64,000 bases of DNA from Clusia tigrina. Its lineage: Eukaryota > Arthropoda > Insecta > Diptera > Clusiidae. The translations under genes and the position numbers were made by a program. The notes below the pieces were generated by a model. It was given only the letters and a program-made list of their open reading frames with translations. It searched no databases and was not told where the DNA came from. The stretch covers positions 200,666,258 through 200,730,257 of the forward strand of contig OV050032.1 in the NCBI GenBank assembly GCA_920105625.2, written 5' to 3'. Position 1 is the first letter of the stretch; every line of letters starts with the position of its first letter. Below, piece after piece: positions 40,101 to 45,849 of the stretch.

Positions 40101-41446
40101 ACTCTATTTGACCAGGCTACAGAACCATAGTCTGACTCTATTTAGCCAGGCTACAGAACCATAGTCTGCCTCTATTTGACCAGGCTACAGAACCATAGTC
40201 TGACTCTATTTGACCAGGCTACAGAACCATAGTCTGACTCTATTTGACCAGGCTACAGAACCATAGGTGATAGGATTAGGGTCTCACCATCATGGTGTAC
40301 ATCCAGCGCACGACTTTTGGGTTACATTCCCAAGATTTACCAGCATGCCATCTACATATTATTAAGGAAGCTGTAGCCCTCTTGGTGGATGCTGTCAGGT
40401 GAGCCTTGAACTTTGACTTAGCCAAAACTTTTGGTTTCGTTGAACGAGTACTCTTGACTTTGATGTCTTGGACAAATTAATCAGCTGTTTTGAGCTTCTG
40501 TTGACTTTCCGTAGCGAATTTAATTTTAATTGGTTTGCAAGTCACGAAAGTTTACAAGTCTGCTCTGGAATCTTGCGGTAAATGAGCTGCTTGTTCGACT
40601 GGAGAAGGAAGGGTGCAAGCTGGTTGCATATGCGGATGGTGTTGCTACTAGCATCTCGGGCAAGTATGAGAGACTTGATGCAACTTGTTGTATGCTCAAC
40701 ATTCTCTCCAAATGGGCTACAGTCTCTGGGTTGGGGGTTAATCTGCCAAGCTGGTGATCTTCACTAGGAAGCATAAAAATCCTCAATTTATAGCTCCAAA
40801 ACTAGTGGGTGTAGATATTGGTCTTGTCGAGGAAGCTAAATAACTGGGCTTCAACCTAGATAGAAAGCTGAGCTGGAAGGCTAATGTAAGAGAGCGTATT
40901 AGGAAGGCTCAAGTAGCTCTGTACTCTTGCAAAATAGTTGCAGGACAATAGTGAGGGTTACAGCCTAAGGTAGTCTCGTGGATACACACAACTGTGTCCT
41001 TTTTTAAGTGGTGCTTGCTTGGTGGACAGCCCTAAGTAAGTCCACATACAACAGGTTGGTAACAAAGGTACAAAGAACGGCAGAGGTATTTGCAAGTGGA
41101 GCCATCAAGGAGAGCTTTTACTATATATATTTATATATATTTCATTAATATAAACATAAAAAATAGATATGTAGACTTATGTATATATAATGAACATACC
41201 TGGTCGCTGATAATCCAGATTGCCGGGACTGCGCTGCGATCCCGTTAGGTAGCCCAATGTGAACACTTCGGCGCTGACTTGTCCGCAGTTCGGGCGCGAT
41301 GACAAAAATAATAAAGAATCGTAATTAAATAGTAACAATAAAACGATAATTGTTAGCGACTTTCTCGATAACGACAACGATAACGATAACGATAATGATA
41401 ACGATAAATGCGACGACGACACAGACGTTCGGGGGAATGTCTTCAT
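12913..41446 (-). CDS. Receptor-type (membrane) guanylate cyclase, complete 17-exon coding model
   Basis: It makes cGMP from GTP at the plasma membrane under control of an extracellular ligand. Exons in transcript order: 41446-41200, 36468-36230, 36167-36045, 35605-35419, 30597-30347, 25912-25841, 25733-25588, 21985-21835, 21323-21233, 21143-20956, 17411-17127, 15222-15151, 15068-14894, 14791-14091, 13850-13539, 13482-13175, 13114-12913. All introns are GT-AG, all phases agree, and the total is 3,750 nt (1,249 aa). Domain order: signal peptide; ANP-receptor-like ectodomain (about 55-500); membrane span (about 508-528); kinase homology domain (about 566-800); signalling helix (about 820-860); cyclase (about 870-1080); Ser-rich tail to 1249. 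The kinase-like domain has HGSL where active kinases have HRDL. The cyclase has [17 protein letters not shown] and [15 protein letters not shown], the guanylate-selective Glu and Cys included. It is probably one of the orphan natriuretic-peptide-receptor-like fly cyclases; the exact orthologue is not decided. Only the start codon is uncertain. Confidence 0.92.
13175..13482 (-). CDS. Guanylate cyclase exon 16: end of catalytic domain and start of C-terminal tail (aa 1081-1183)
   Basis: It encodes [20 protein letters not shown], the conserved cyclase end, followed by a basic/Ser-rich tail ([38 protein letters not shown]). The tail offers several phosphorylation-like RxxS motifs. It ends in a split Ser codon at GTGAGT. 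Confidence 0.92.
13539..13850 (-). CDS. Guanylate cyclase exon 15: second half of catalytic domain (aa 977-1080)
   Basis: It encodes [40 protein letters not shown] and [20 protein letters not shown]. The Cys in RYCLFGDTV is the guanine-specificity residue, and NTASRMES carries the catalytic Asn and Arg. All residues needed for a catalytically competent homodimeric cyclase are present. Confidence 0.95.
14091..14791 (-). CDS. Guanylate cyclase exon 14: kinase-homology C-lobe, signalling helix and first half of cyclase domain (aa 743-976)
   Basis: It holds [24 protein letters not shown] and the C-lobe end [16 protein letters not shown]. The signalling-helix coiled coil follows ([40 protein letters not shown]). 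The cyclase core then opens with [19 protein letters not shown], whose Asp binds metal, and ends [11 protein letters not shown] with the guanine-recognising Glu and the second metal-binding Asp. This is the longest exon, 701 nt. Confidence 0.95.
14894..15068 (-). CDS. Guanylate cyclase exon 13: pseudokinase catalytic-loop region (aa 685-743)
   Basis: It encodes [40 protein letters not shown]. The kinase catalytic loop HRDL is replaced by HGSL, so the proton-acceptor Asp is missing, while the DFG motif remains. This is the standard pseudokinase state of receptor cyclases, in which ATP binding regulates the cyclase. It ends in a split Lys codon. Confidence 0.93.
15151..15222 (-). CDS. Guanylate cyclase exon 12: kinase homology domain (aa 661-684)
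   Basis: A 72-bp exon encoding [20 protein letters not shown] followed by DIIR. It is joined in phase 0 on both sides (acceptor AAAAG|GAC, donor GTAAGT). The motif continues CTRGSLKDIL from exon 11. Confidence 0.92.
15365..16970. repeat. Intronic satellite: 535-bp higher-order repeat built from TTTACTCAAATATGA-type subunits
   Basis: Subunits share ACTCAAAT..., GAGAAATAACACTCAAAT and TCAAGTAAGAATCAAG. A marker string (ACTCAAATATGAATCAAAGA) recurs with its GAATC at 15,601, 16,136 and 16,671, exactly 535 bp apart each time, and the intervening sequence is almost identical. The array fills the intron between exons 11 and 12. Confidence 0.9.
17127..17411 (-). CDS. Guanylate cyclase exon 11: kinase homology domain N-lobe (aa 566-660)
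   Basis: It encodes ...[20 protein letters not shown], then [36 protein letters not shown] and CTRGSLK. The VAIK-type lysine (YAIKKV) and the C-helix Glu region are present. No glycine-rich loop is visible. RHDNICxFIGAC is a family signature. Confidence 0.93.
17930..20760. repeat. T-rich intronic array with TTCTATGTTCTATGTTTG motif, about 135-bp period
   Basis: The stretch is dominated by TTCTATGTT. From about 19,390 to 20,470 it resolves into units of 133-146 bp that start TATTCTATGTTCTATGTTT (about 19,527, 19,661, 19,807, 19,940, 20,079, 20,212, 20,348). The pairs at 19,940 and 20,212 are nearly identical, so the last expansion used a dimer of about 272 bp. The distal part (20,520-20,600) decays into TTTTATGTTTCATG repeats. 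It lies in the intron between exons 10 and 11. Confidence 0.85.
20956..21143 (-). CDS. Guanylate cyclase exon 10: transmembrane segment and start of cytoplasmic part (aa 503-565)
   Basis: It starts [20 protein letters not shown] and continues [28 protein letters not shown]. One hydrophobic span of about 20 residues is followed by basic residues, which fits a type I topology. '[19 protein letters not shown]' is the conserved start of the kinase homology region. Confidence 0.92.
21233..21323 (-). CDS. Guanylate cyclase exon 9: juxtamembrane ectodomain (aa 473-503)
   Basis: It encodes [20 protein letters not shown] followed by [10 protein letters not shown]. The motif I-x-W-x-G..P...P.CGF.GE.C is the conserved Cys-containing juxtamembrane hinge of receptor cyclases. 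It ends in a split Ser codon at GTGAGA. Confidence 0.9.
21835..21985 (-). CDS. Guanylate cyclase exon 8: ectodomain (aa 422-472)
   Basis: It encodes [20 protein letters not shown] followed by [20 protein letters not shown], with potential N-glycosylation sites (NYT, NET). IDENGDAxGNYT is the typical membrane-proximal motif. The acceptor is preceded, in the transcript, by about 1 kb of almost pure C/U sequence. Confidence 0.9.
22010..23035. repeat. 1-kb polypurine tract (GAGAGG/GGGAGA), polypyrimidine in the transcript
   Basis: The plus strand is almost only G and A, with short subrepeats such as GGGAGCGGGAGAGGGAGCGG (about 22,440-22,525) and GATAGATAGATA (about 22,708-22,745). Long ORFs of Ser/Leu/Pro or Arg/Glu/Gly across it are low-complexity artefacts. 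It lies directly upstream, in transcript sense, of the exon 8 acceptor. Confidence 0.95.
23110..24170. repeat. Degenerate ATTCATGATTCA/ATAAACATGTT repeat region
   Basis: Units containing ATTCATATTCATG, AACATGTT and ACCATAAACAT occur irregularly. They look like the decayed ancestor of the cleaner arrays at 24,180-24,835. No gene is present. Confidence 0.7.
24180..24580. repeat. 34-bp minisatellite (CTTCTATAAACATGTTGCTG core), about 12 near-identical copies
   Basis: Successive units with CTGGATCAATG start at 24,204, 24,238 and so on every 34 bp, with almost no substitutions. That implies very recent homogenisation compared with the decayed flanks. It lies in the intron between exons 7 and 8. 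Confidence 0.93.
24640..24835. repeat. 30-bp minisatellite, TTTCGTCATAAACATGTTGC
   Basis: About six units share CATAAACATGTTGCTATG with the neighbouring 34-bp array but differ in the remaining half (TTCATGTTTCG). The two arrays therefore descend from a common unit. Confidence 0.85.
24836..25587. other. Intron 7 unique part
   Basis: Mostly non-repetitive, with a (CA)n run at 25,532-25,562. A small plus-strand ORF at 25,277-25,507 begins with a hydrophobic stretch ([20 protein letters not shown]), but it has no other support and lies inside the cyclase intron. Confidence 0.4.
25588..25733 (-). CDS. Guanylate cyclase exon 7: ectodomain (aa 374-422)
   Basis: It encodes [20 protein letters not shown], then [20 protein letters not shown] and GFKYLSAMG. 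'[12 protein letters not shown].AL' is the conserved helix of the ANF-receptor domain. It ends in a split Gly codon at GTGAGT. Confidence 0.92.
25841..25912 (-). CDS. Guanylate cyclase exon 6: small ectodomain exon (aa 350-373)
   Basis: A 72-bp exon encoding [20 protein letters not shown] followed by GSKQ. The acceptor is CTAG|GTG and the donor is GTTGGT, a weaker site than its neighbours. Phases match on both sides. Confidence 0.85.
25913..27119. other. Intron 5 proximal part, low-complexity CAACA-rich
   Basis: From about 26,120 to 26,420 the plus strand is a CAACAACC/CCAACACC low-complexity stretch (Pro/Thr/Asn-rich if translated). A similar CACCA-rich patch lies at 26,620-26,760. No gene is supported on either strand. 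Confidence 0.45.
27120..29990. repeat. Degenerate pyrimidine-rich TTTACTCTA array, including a ~36-bp subarray
   Basis: Nearly 2.9 kb are built of TTTACTCTAC, TTTACTTTACC and similar decanucleotides. The cleanest decamer run is at 27,890-28,140. At about 29,200-29,960 units of roughly 34-38 bp recur with ACAATTTGACACTATTTATC. Many plus-strand ORFs here ([11 protein letters not shown] peptides) are artefacts. In the cyclase transcript the array is purine-rich (GTAGAGTAAA). Confidence 0.9.
29991..30346. other. Unique intron sequence next to exon 5
   Basis: Contains a short CACA run near 30,230-30,250. No further feature was recognised. Confidence 0.35.
30347..30597 (-). CDS. Guanylate cyclase exon 5: ligand-binding domain (aa 266-349)
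   Basis: It continues [20 protein letters not shown], then [28 protein letters not shown] and [19 protein letters not shown]. YFVVGxDIEQYDP is highly conserved in insect receptor cyclases. The donor is GTGAGT and the exon ends in phase 0. Confidence 0.92.
30598..31429. other. Unique intron 4 sequence
   Basis: A TG-rich microsatellite lies at about 30,640-30,680. Around 31,185-31,290 short TACTC/CTACT repeats appear. No coding exon was detected beyond exon 5. Confidence 0.35.
31430..31730. repeat. About 21-bp minisatellite, TGTACTAAATGAATGATAAA
   Basis: Roughly 13 units of 20-22 bp (TACTAAATGAATGATAAAAG and variants) occupy part of intron 4. Confidence 0.88.
31731..32939. other. Unique intron 4 sequence with TG/GA microsatellites
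   Basis: It contains a short AG run (about 32,188-32,202), CACACA (32,350) and a TGTG-rich stretch (32,640-32,720). No gene or transposon was recognised. Confidence 0.35.
32940..35060. repeat. 131-bp satellite embedded in degenerate TTGACTTCA repeats
   Basis: The marker CAATCAGATGG recurs at 33,451, 33,583, 33,714, 33,845, 33,976, 34,107, 34,238 and 34,369, then to about 34,635, every 131-132 bp. That gives roughly ten copies. Each 131-bp unit is itself composed of TTGACTTCA/TTGACATCA-type nonamers, which continue in degenerate form on both sides. It lies in intron 4. Confidence 0.92.
35061..35418. other. Unique end of intron 4
   Basis: Ordinary AT-rich intron with a pyrimidine-rich tract near 35,195-35,345 on the plus strand. 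Nothing else was recognised. Confidence 0.35.
35419..35605 (-). CDS. Guanylate cyclase exon 4: ligand-binding domain (aa 204-266)
   Basis: It begins [20 protein letters not shown], includes [21 protein letters not shown], and ends in ERTYANTR with a split codon at a GTAAGT donor. This corresponds to the second lobe entry of the periplasmic-binding-protein-like ectodomain. Confidence 0.9.
35606..36044. repeat. Intron 3 with a 12-bp ACACATATACTC microsatellite
   Basis: The repeat spans about 35,925-36,005. The remainder of the intron between exons 4 and 3 is unique. Translated frames through the repeat (HTYTHTYT) are not genes. Confidence 0.7.
36045..36167 (-). CDS. Guanylate cyclase exon 3: ligand-binding domain (aa 163-203)
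   Basis: It is flanked by a TTGCAG acceptor and a GTAAGC donor. It encodes [20 protein letters not shown] and then [14 protein letters not shown]. The FPTFxRTxP segment followed by an amphipathic helix ending FNW is strongly conserved in receptor cyclases and natriuretic-peptide receptors. Confidence 0.92.
36230..36468 (-). CDS. Guanylate cyclase exon 2: ligand-binding domain (aa 83-162)
   Basis: The exon joins exon 1 in phase to give [20 protein letters not shown]. It contains [20 protein letters not shown] and ends NLPMISY at a GTAAGA donor. IGP...C...A..WNxPxIsY-like motifs are the hallmark of ANF-receptor domains; the Cys pairs with CTH in the next exon in family members. Confidence 0.9.
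36469..36889. other. Start of intron 1 with a possible pogo-like transposon end
   Basis: At about 36,595 the sequence TA then CAGTAAAAACTCCGATAAGT resembles the terminal repeats of pogo/Tigger-type DNA transposons, which start CAGT and contain CGATAAG. No matching opposite end was found, so this is only a possible solo end. Confidence 0.3.
36890..37560 (+). pseudogene. Dead LINE fragment, C-terminal zinc-finger region, internally duplicated around a palindrome
   Basis: The plus-strand translation at about 37,295-37,470 reads [20 protein letters not shown], then CRFCL, a stop, and [15 protein letters not shown]. This is the typical RNase-H-distal C-x2-C-x(n)-H-x4-C segment of LINE polyproteins. 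Upstream, [14 protein letters not shown] and a second copy ([11 protein letters not shown]...) mark a duplication of about 190 bp. The copies are separated by a perfect 15-bp-arm inverted repeat (37,088-37,102 with 37,112-37,126). Several stops make it non-functional. Confidence 0.68.
37600..38680 (-). pseudogene. LINE fragment: RT thumb to RNase H domain, minus strand
   Basis: From right to left the frames read [14 protein letters not shown] and [20 protein letters not shown], the post-RT region of R1/LOA-like LINEs. The RNase H domain follows ([51 protein letters not shown]), with frameshifts and stops between blocks. This is the downstream part of the LINE copy that resumes beyond the 34-bp array at 40,266-40,440. 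In the RNase H, GH of WVPGHTG has become GL and GNE has become GNA, so it is inactive. Confidence 0.75.
38640..40265. repeat. 34-bp minisatellite (about 47 copies) derived from LINE coding sequence
   Basis: The unit contains GACTCTATTTGACCAGGCTA followed by CAGAACCATAGTCT. Several units carry a 4-bp insertion (GTAT) at about 38,966, 39,208, 39,415, 39,657 and 39,931; their spacing of 6-8 units reveals higher-order duplication. On the minus strand one unit translates as [12 protein letters not shown], exactly what belongs between the LINE sequences on either side (MYTMMVRP... on the right, [12 protein letters not shown]... on the left). The array is therefore an expansion inside a LINE ORF. 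Confidence 0.93.
40266..40404 (-). pseudogene. LINE fragment (RT thumb), upstream part of the same minus-strand LINE
   Basis: Reading on the minus strand, [40 protein letters not shown] and TMMVRP match the connection region after the RT palm in LOA/R1-like LINEs (K-A...GKxWGxxPxxxxWxYTxVVRP). The left edge runs straight into the 34-bp array. The right edge is cut by a MITE-like segment, in which the AKSKFK residues partly overlap. Confidence 0.7.
40405..40553 (+). mobile_element. Fragment of the MITE family seen at 1.6 kb
   Basis: From AAAACTTTTGGTTTCGTTGA to AAGTCACGAAAGTTT the sequence matches 1648-1778 with scattered substitutions, for example GAACGAGTACTC and TTAATCAGCTGTTTT. Clear terminal inverted repeats are not preserved here. 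It sits exactly at the junction between minus-strand and plus-strand LINE debris. Confidence 0.75.
40554..41110 (+). pseudogene. LINE reverse-transcriptase fragment, plus strand, with mutated active site
   Basis: The translation reads [40 protein letters not shown], then [13 protein letters not shown], frameshift, [33 protein letters not shown] and, further on, [20 protein letters not shown]. This is the RT palm-to-thumb of an R1/LOA-like LINE. The catalytic YADD is YADG, and stops interrupt several blocks. No start or 3' end is preserved. Confidence 0.8.
41200..41446 (-). CDS. Guanylate cyclase exon 1: signal peptide and start of ectodomain (aa 1-83)
   Basis: I placed the start at the ATG 41,446-41,444 ([13 protein letters not shown]). 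A run of Ser-Leu dipeptides encoded by a TCGTTA hexanucleotide repeat follows, then [13 protein letters not shown], a good signal-peptide core. The ectodomain then starts with [20 protein letters not shown], the typical first strand of ANP-receptor ligand domains. The donor is CCAG|GTATGT at 41,199. The frame stays open upstream through a 24-bp minisatellite to 41,704, so an earlier start cannot be excluded. Confidence 0.8.
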
Positions 41447-41554
41447 TACGTGCGCAAATTGAAATTGGAGAAATCGGTGATTTTGATGAGCCTTGTTGAA
41501 TACTTTCAGTTGTGCAAATTGCTGTAAGGAATGTTGCTGTGATCTGTGATCGGT

Positions 41555-41685
41555 GACCTTTTCTCCCTCACTATGAGTGACCTTTTCTCCCTCACTATGA
41601 GTGACCTTTTCTCCCTCACTATGAGTGACCTTTTCTCCCTCACTATGAGTGGCCTTTTCTCCCTCACTATGAGTGACCTTGGTTT
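41555..41685. repeat. 24-bp minisatellite, CCTTTTCTCCCTCACTATGA
   Basis: About 5-6 copies lie just 5' of the cyclase start codon. In minus-strand sense they encode THSEGEK(V/A) repeats in frame with exon 1 and without a stop. They could be 5' UTR or, less likely, an N-terminal extension. Confidence 0.9.
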
Positions 41686-41699
41686 TGAGTGCTTCTTTA

Positions 41700-42924
41700 T
41701 TCAAGCACCCAATAATAAGTCTCTAGGGCCAGTCTAAAGAGAGCGTAGACGTATTACACTCGTAGTATTCGCCTGCTTCACATGGTGAACCCCATATCCG
41801 GGTCCTTTGTGTCCTTTTTGCTTGTGGTTTGCTGTGCTTATAATTAGAGTTATAGTAGCATTTGTTGCGAGAGCCACTCGTAAATGCAATTAAAGTACTC
41901 CGTTGCTAAGTAAGTACTCTTGGGCCAGTGCGTGCCACGCCTGCTCACCCGCTCGTCCTTCCGCTAGCAGCGGCTCTTCTTGCGTCTCATAATTGTGTGT
42001 TGCGAATGCGTTTTTTGGGTGTGCTGGTCGCTCGTCCTCGATGTTGTTGTTGTTGTTGTTGGTGGCGCTGTTCTTTCGCTTATTAGCAGCGGGAGTAGCA
42101 GCTCGTAAATAACATTTTGCAACGGTTCCACTCCACGACGAGCATCACTGGAGCACGCTAGGTTGGCTCATTATTTGTGCGCTTTGTTTGCTATTAATTT
42201 CGCTGTGTCCTTTCTAAGTGGGTGCGGGGGGCGGCGTGTGTGAGCGTGTCGCCTTGAAAGTACTTTTTCCCTATTCACTGGATGGCTCCTCCTGCTGCTG
42301 TTGTATTTATTTACAGCCTTCGTTTCAGAGCCTCCTCAGCGCTCTGCTGAGTTGCTACTTCAGTGCAATTATTCAATTCCGTTGGCATGCAAGCATGTGT
42401 GTCCAGGCAGGCGAGTGTGTGCTTACTTGGTTGGTTGTAAGGATGTGTGTGTGTGTGTCCTTCTGTTCTTTGTTGGGCTCTTTGCGTAATTTTCCCTTAA
42501 TTCATTAATATTGTATTTAGCTGCAGTTGCTTTGTTCATCTGCGTTGTCCTCCTCCTCCTCCTCCTACTCCAGAGCGGCCGCCTCAAATCGTCGTGTTGC
42601 TTCCATCGAAAATTGGATGCTGCAAATTGAAGAGCACAAAAGAAATGCAAATTATTTTAAAGCCATATTTCAGTTGTTCCCAAAGGAATATTTAAGCAAC
42701 AGATGAGCAGTAAATAAGGATCCCAGTTTATAGAAGGAGGAATCTACTAAGTAGGGGAATAATTCTGCCTGCCATGCTCAGGGGTCCAGAGAAGAAATAA
42801 ATAGTGCTGGTGATAAAAGTGCAATTTTTTCAGGAGCGTTTATCCTCGAGCTTAGTTTGAACCTGGTTTACAACAAGAGCTCATTATACTAGTGCGAAAA
42901 TTACTTGTATTCATTCAACTGGTT
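41700..42924. other. Probable 5' region of the guanylate cyclase gene
   Basis: This is upstream of the first coding exon. It is mostly unique, with a GTTGTTGTTGTTGTTG run (42,044-42,061), a TG run (42,440-42,458) and a CCTCCTCCTCCTCC run (42,549-42,566). It may contain the promoter or non-coding 5' exons, but I see no element strong enough to place a start site. Confidence 0.35.
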
Positions 42925-44210
42925 TGATCACTGGATTAGCCAGAACCCAAGTTTGATGGGAAATAGTTCAATCACTGAATTGGTCACAACCCAAGTTTGA
43001 TGGGAAATATTTCAATCACTGGATAAGCCACAACCCAAGTTTGATGGGAAATAGTTCAATCACTGGATAGGCCACAACCCAAGTTTGATGGGAAATAGTT
43101 CAATCACTGGATTAGCCAAAACCGAAGTTTGATGGGAAATAGTTCAATCAATTGATTGGCCACAAACCAAGTTTGATGGGAAATAGTTCAATCACTGAAT
43201 TGGTCACAACCCAAGTTTGATGGGAAATATTTCAATCACTGGATAAGCCACAACCCAAGTTTGATGGGAAATAGTTCAATCACTGGATAGGCCACAACCC
43301 AAGTTTGATGGGAAATAGTTCAATCACTGGATTAGCCAAAACCGAAGTTTGATGGGAAATAGTTCAATCAATTGATTGGCCACAAACCAAGTTTGATGGG
43401 AAATAGTTCAATCACTGAATTGGTCACAACCCAAGTTTGATGGGAAATATTTCAATCACTGGATAAGCCACAACCCAAGTTTGATGGGAAATAGTTCAAT
43501 CACTGGATAGGCCACAACCCAAGTTTGATGGGAAATAGTTCAATCACTGGATTAGCCAAAACCGAAGTTTGATGGGAAATAGTTCAATCAATTGATTGGC
43601 CACAAACCAAGTTTGATGGGAAATAGTTCAGTCACTGGATTGGCCACAACCCAAGTTTGATGGCAAATAGTTTAATCACTGGATTGGCCACAACCCAAGT
43701 TTGATGGGAAATAGTTCAATCACTGGATAAGCCACAACCCAAGTTTGATGGGAAATAGTTCAATCACTGGATAAGCCACAACCCAAGTTTGATATCAAAT
43801 AGTTCAATCACTGGATAAGCCACAACCCAAGTTTGATGGGAAATAGTTCAGTCACTGGATTGGCCACAATCCAAGTTTGATATCAAATAGTTCAATCACT
43901 GTATTAGCCACAACCCAAGTTTGATATCAAATAGTTCAATCACTGGATAAGCCACAACCCAACTTTGATGGCAAATAGTTCAATCACTGGATTGGCCACA
44001 ATCCAAGTTTGATATCAAATAGTTCAATCGCTTGATTAGCCACAATCCAAGTTTGATGGGAAATAGTTCAATCACTGGATAAGCCACAACCCAAGTTTGA
44101 TGGGAAATAGTTCAATCACTGGATAAGCCACAACCCAAGTTTGATGGCAAATAGTTCAATCACTGGATTAGCCAGAACCCAAGTTTGATGGGAAAAAGTT
44201 CAATCATTGG
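42925..44210. repeat. 44-bp minisatellite with 220-bp higher-order unit
   Basis: About 29 units share AAGTTTGATGGGAAATAGTT then CAATCACTGGAT. A five-unit block beginning with the variant GAATTGGTCACAACC occurs at about 42,977, 43,197 and 43,417, exactly 220 bp apart and almost identical. Later units show a second variant (TTTGATATCAAATAG). Confidence 0.93.
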
Positions 44211-44949
44211 ATTATCAGTTGGATATACATCTAAATGGTACTGGAACAACATCATCGCGTCGTGGGAGTTTTTGGAGGTACTTCGTGAAATACTAAATGA
44301 GGGAATGCCACAACAGACCGATAATGGAAGTCAATGTGTATACAAGAGAAGGAAACATCGGTGGGATTGGTATAATTATTCTTCAGCTGCGAAGTCTTGA
44401 GTCATAGGGGAAGGAAACATCAAGAGTATATGAGGAAATATAGAGAGAATGTCACAGAGACCGAGAAAGAAAATTGAATCTATAAAATATTGAAACAGCG
44501 TTCGAACTAATCTCCAGTTGTGGTATCTTATCTATAAATAGCACGGAATATAATTTAGGAATTTCCGAATGACAGACGAGAAACCGAGAAAGTAAATGGA
44601 AAGGTGAAACAATGCGACAAACGGCGAATCTGTTCTCCAATGGGAGGACCAACTAAATCGTAAGAGGCAAAGACACGAGTAATATTTATATATATTAATA
44701 TATGAGATTTACGAGAATAAACCCTGGATGGGAAAGTAGAGGCGGACATAGAAATTGATCGGTGGAAAAGATGAAGAAATATCGCTAGAATCCTTAACTA
44801 TGAAGTCTTGAGTCTATAACTAGGAAGTCTTGAGTCCATAACTAGGAAGTCTTGAGTCCATAACTAGGAAGTCTTGAGTTCGTAGAAAATTACGTCTGGA
44901 GAGATTAAGTATTGACTGAGATAAGAAGGTAGTGCTATAGATAGACCGT
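44211..44949. other. Unique DNA with a 22-bp mini-array
   Basis: At 44,795-44,885 about four copies of AACTAGGAAGTCTTGAGTCC (22-bp unit) are present. The rest shows no gene, RNA or transposon signature. Confidence 0.5.
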
Positions 44950-45205
44950 TGAATCAATTCTGAAGCACTTCTGAACCATTTCTGGATCACTTCTGAACTA
45001 CTTATTTGAGCCAGTTCTTAACAATTTCTGGATCCCTTCTAAACCAGTTCTGAAACATTTCTTAATCAGTTCTTCAGCAGTTCTAAAACACTTCTGAACC
45101 TTTTCTGAACTGCTTCTGAACCCCTTCTGAACCAGTTCTGAAACACTTTTCAACAATTCCTCAACTATATCTGAATCATTTCTGAACTATTTCTGAATCA
45201 TAGAT
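44950..45205. repeat. 11-bp CTTCTGAACCA repeats (small block)
   Basis: Degenerate units such as CTTCTGAACCA, TTTCTGGATCA and GTTCTGAAACA in tandem, the same family as the larger block at 47,430-48,615. The two blocks are separated by about 2.2 kb of other DNA. Confidence 0.88.
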
Positions 45206-45849
45206 AGACTGTTGCTATAGATAGACCGTTTAATCTGCAACGAAGAAGATATTCGACAACATAGTTTGGTATCAATTTTTAACTTCGAACTCTGGGACAA
45301 CATAGCGACGTAATTGTAGGGATTTACAGGATGGAAGACAATGTCATAGAAAACGTTCAAGGAAATCGTGTTTAATCCTCAAACACCTGTAGAATCATTC
45401 TTCTTTAGCTGGAAGATTCAAGGGCACGTTGAGGTAAACTCATTCGGGGAGTTTTCGAACAATGACATAGAGCAACAATTTGTATCCTTAGAACTTCAAC
45501 TCATTAAGAATTTTTAAAAGGGGCTAGAATAGGACTGAAGACCAATCTGTGGGAATGAACGTAGAGAAGGTATCAGAATCCTAAATGGATCGTATACATT
45601 CATCCTAAATGGATCATATCCACTGGTGTTAGAACAATCCTCAGTTCTTTCGCCCGGCTCTCTAGAAGTAACTGTAGATGTCTCCACTGCTCCCTGGTCA
45701 GGAAGCTGACGTTTCACTTTCTTCCAAAAGAAACTTTGGGTATGAATTTATGCTTCGTTGCCAGACACGAGTATTACTCTGACAGCCTCTGGAACCATCC
45801 ATTATGAAAATAGGCGACACAATGTCTTCATCGCCTCCTGTTAAGTCAT
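45206..45849. other. Unassigned DNA
   Basis: A short duplication (ATCCTAAATGGATC(A/G)TAT) occurs at about 45,570-45,620. No gene was recognised. Confidence 0.3.

Noticed and set aside
38640..40265. CRISPR-like array of 34-bp repeats
   Set aside because: There are no unique spacers; the units abut and derive from LINE coding sequence.
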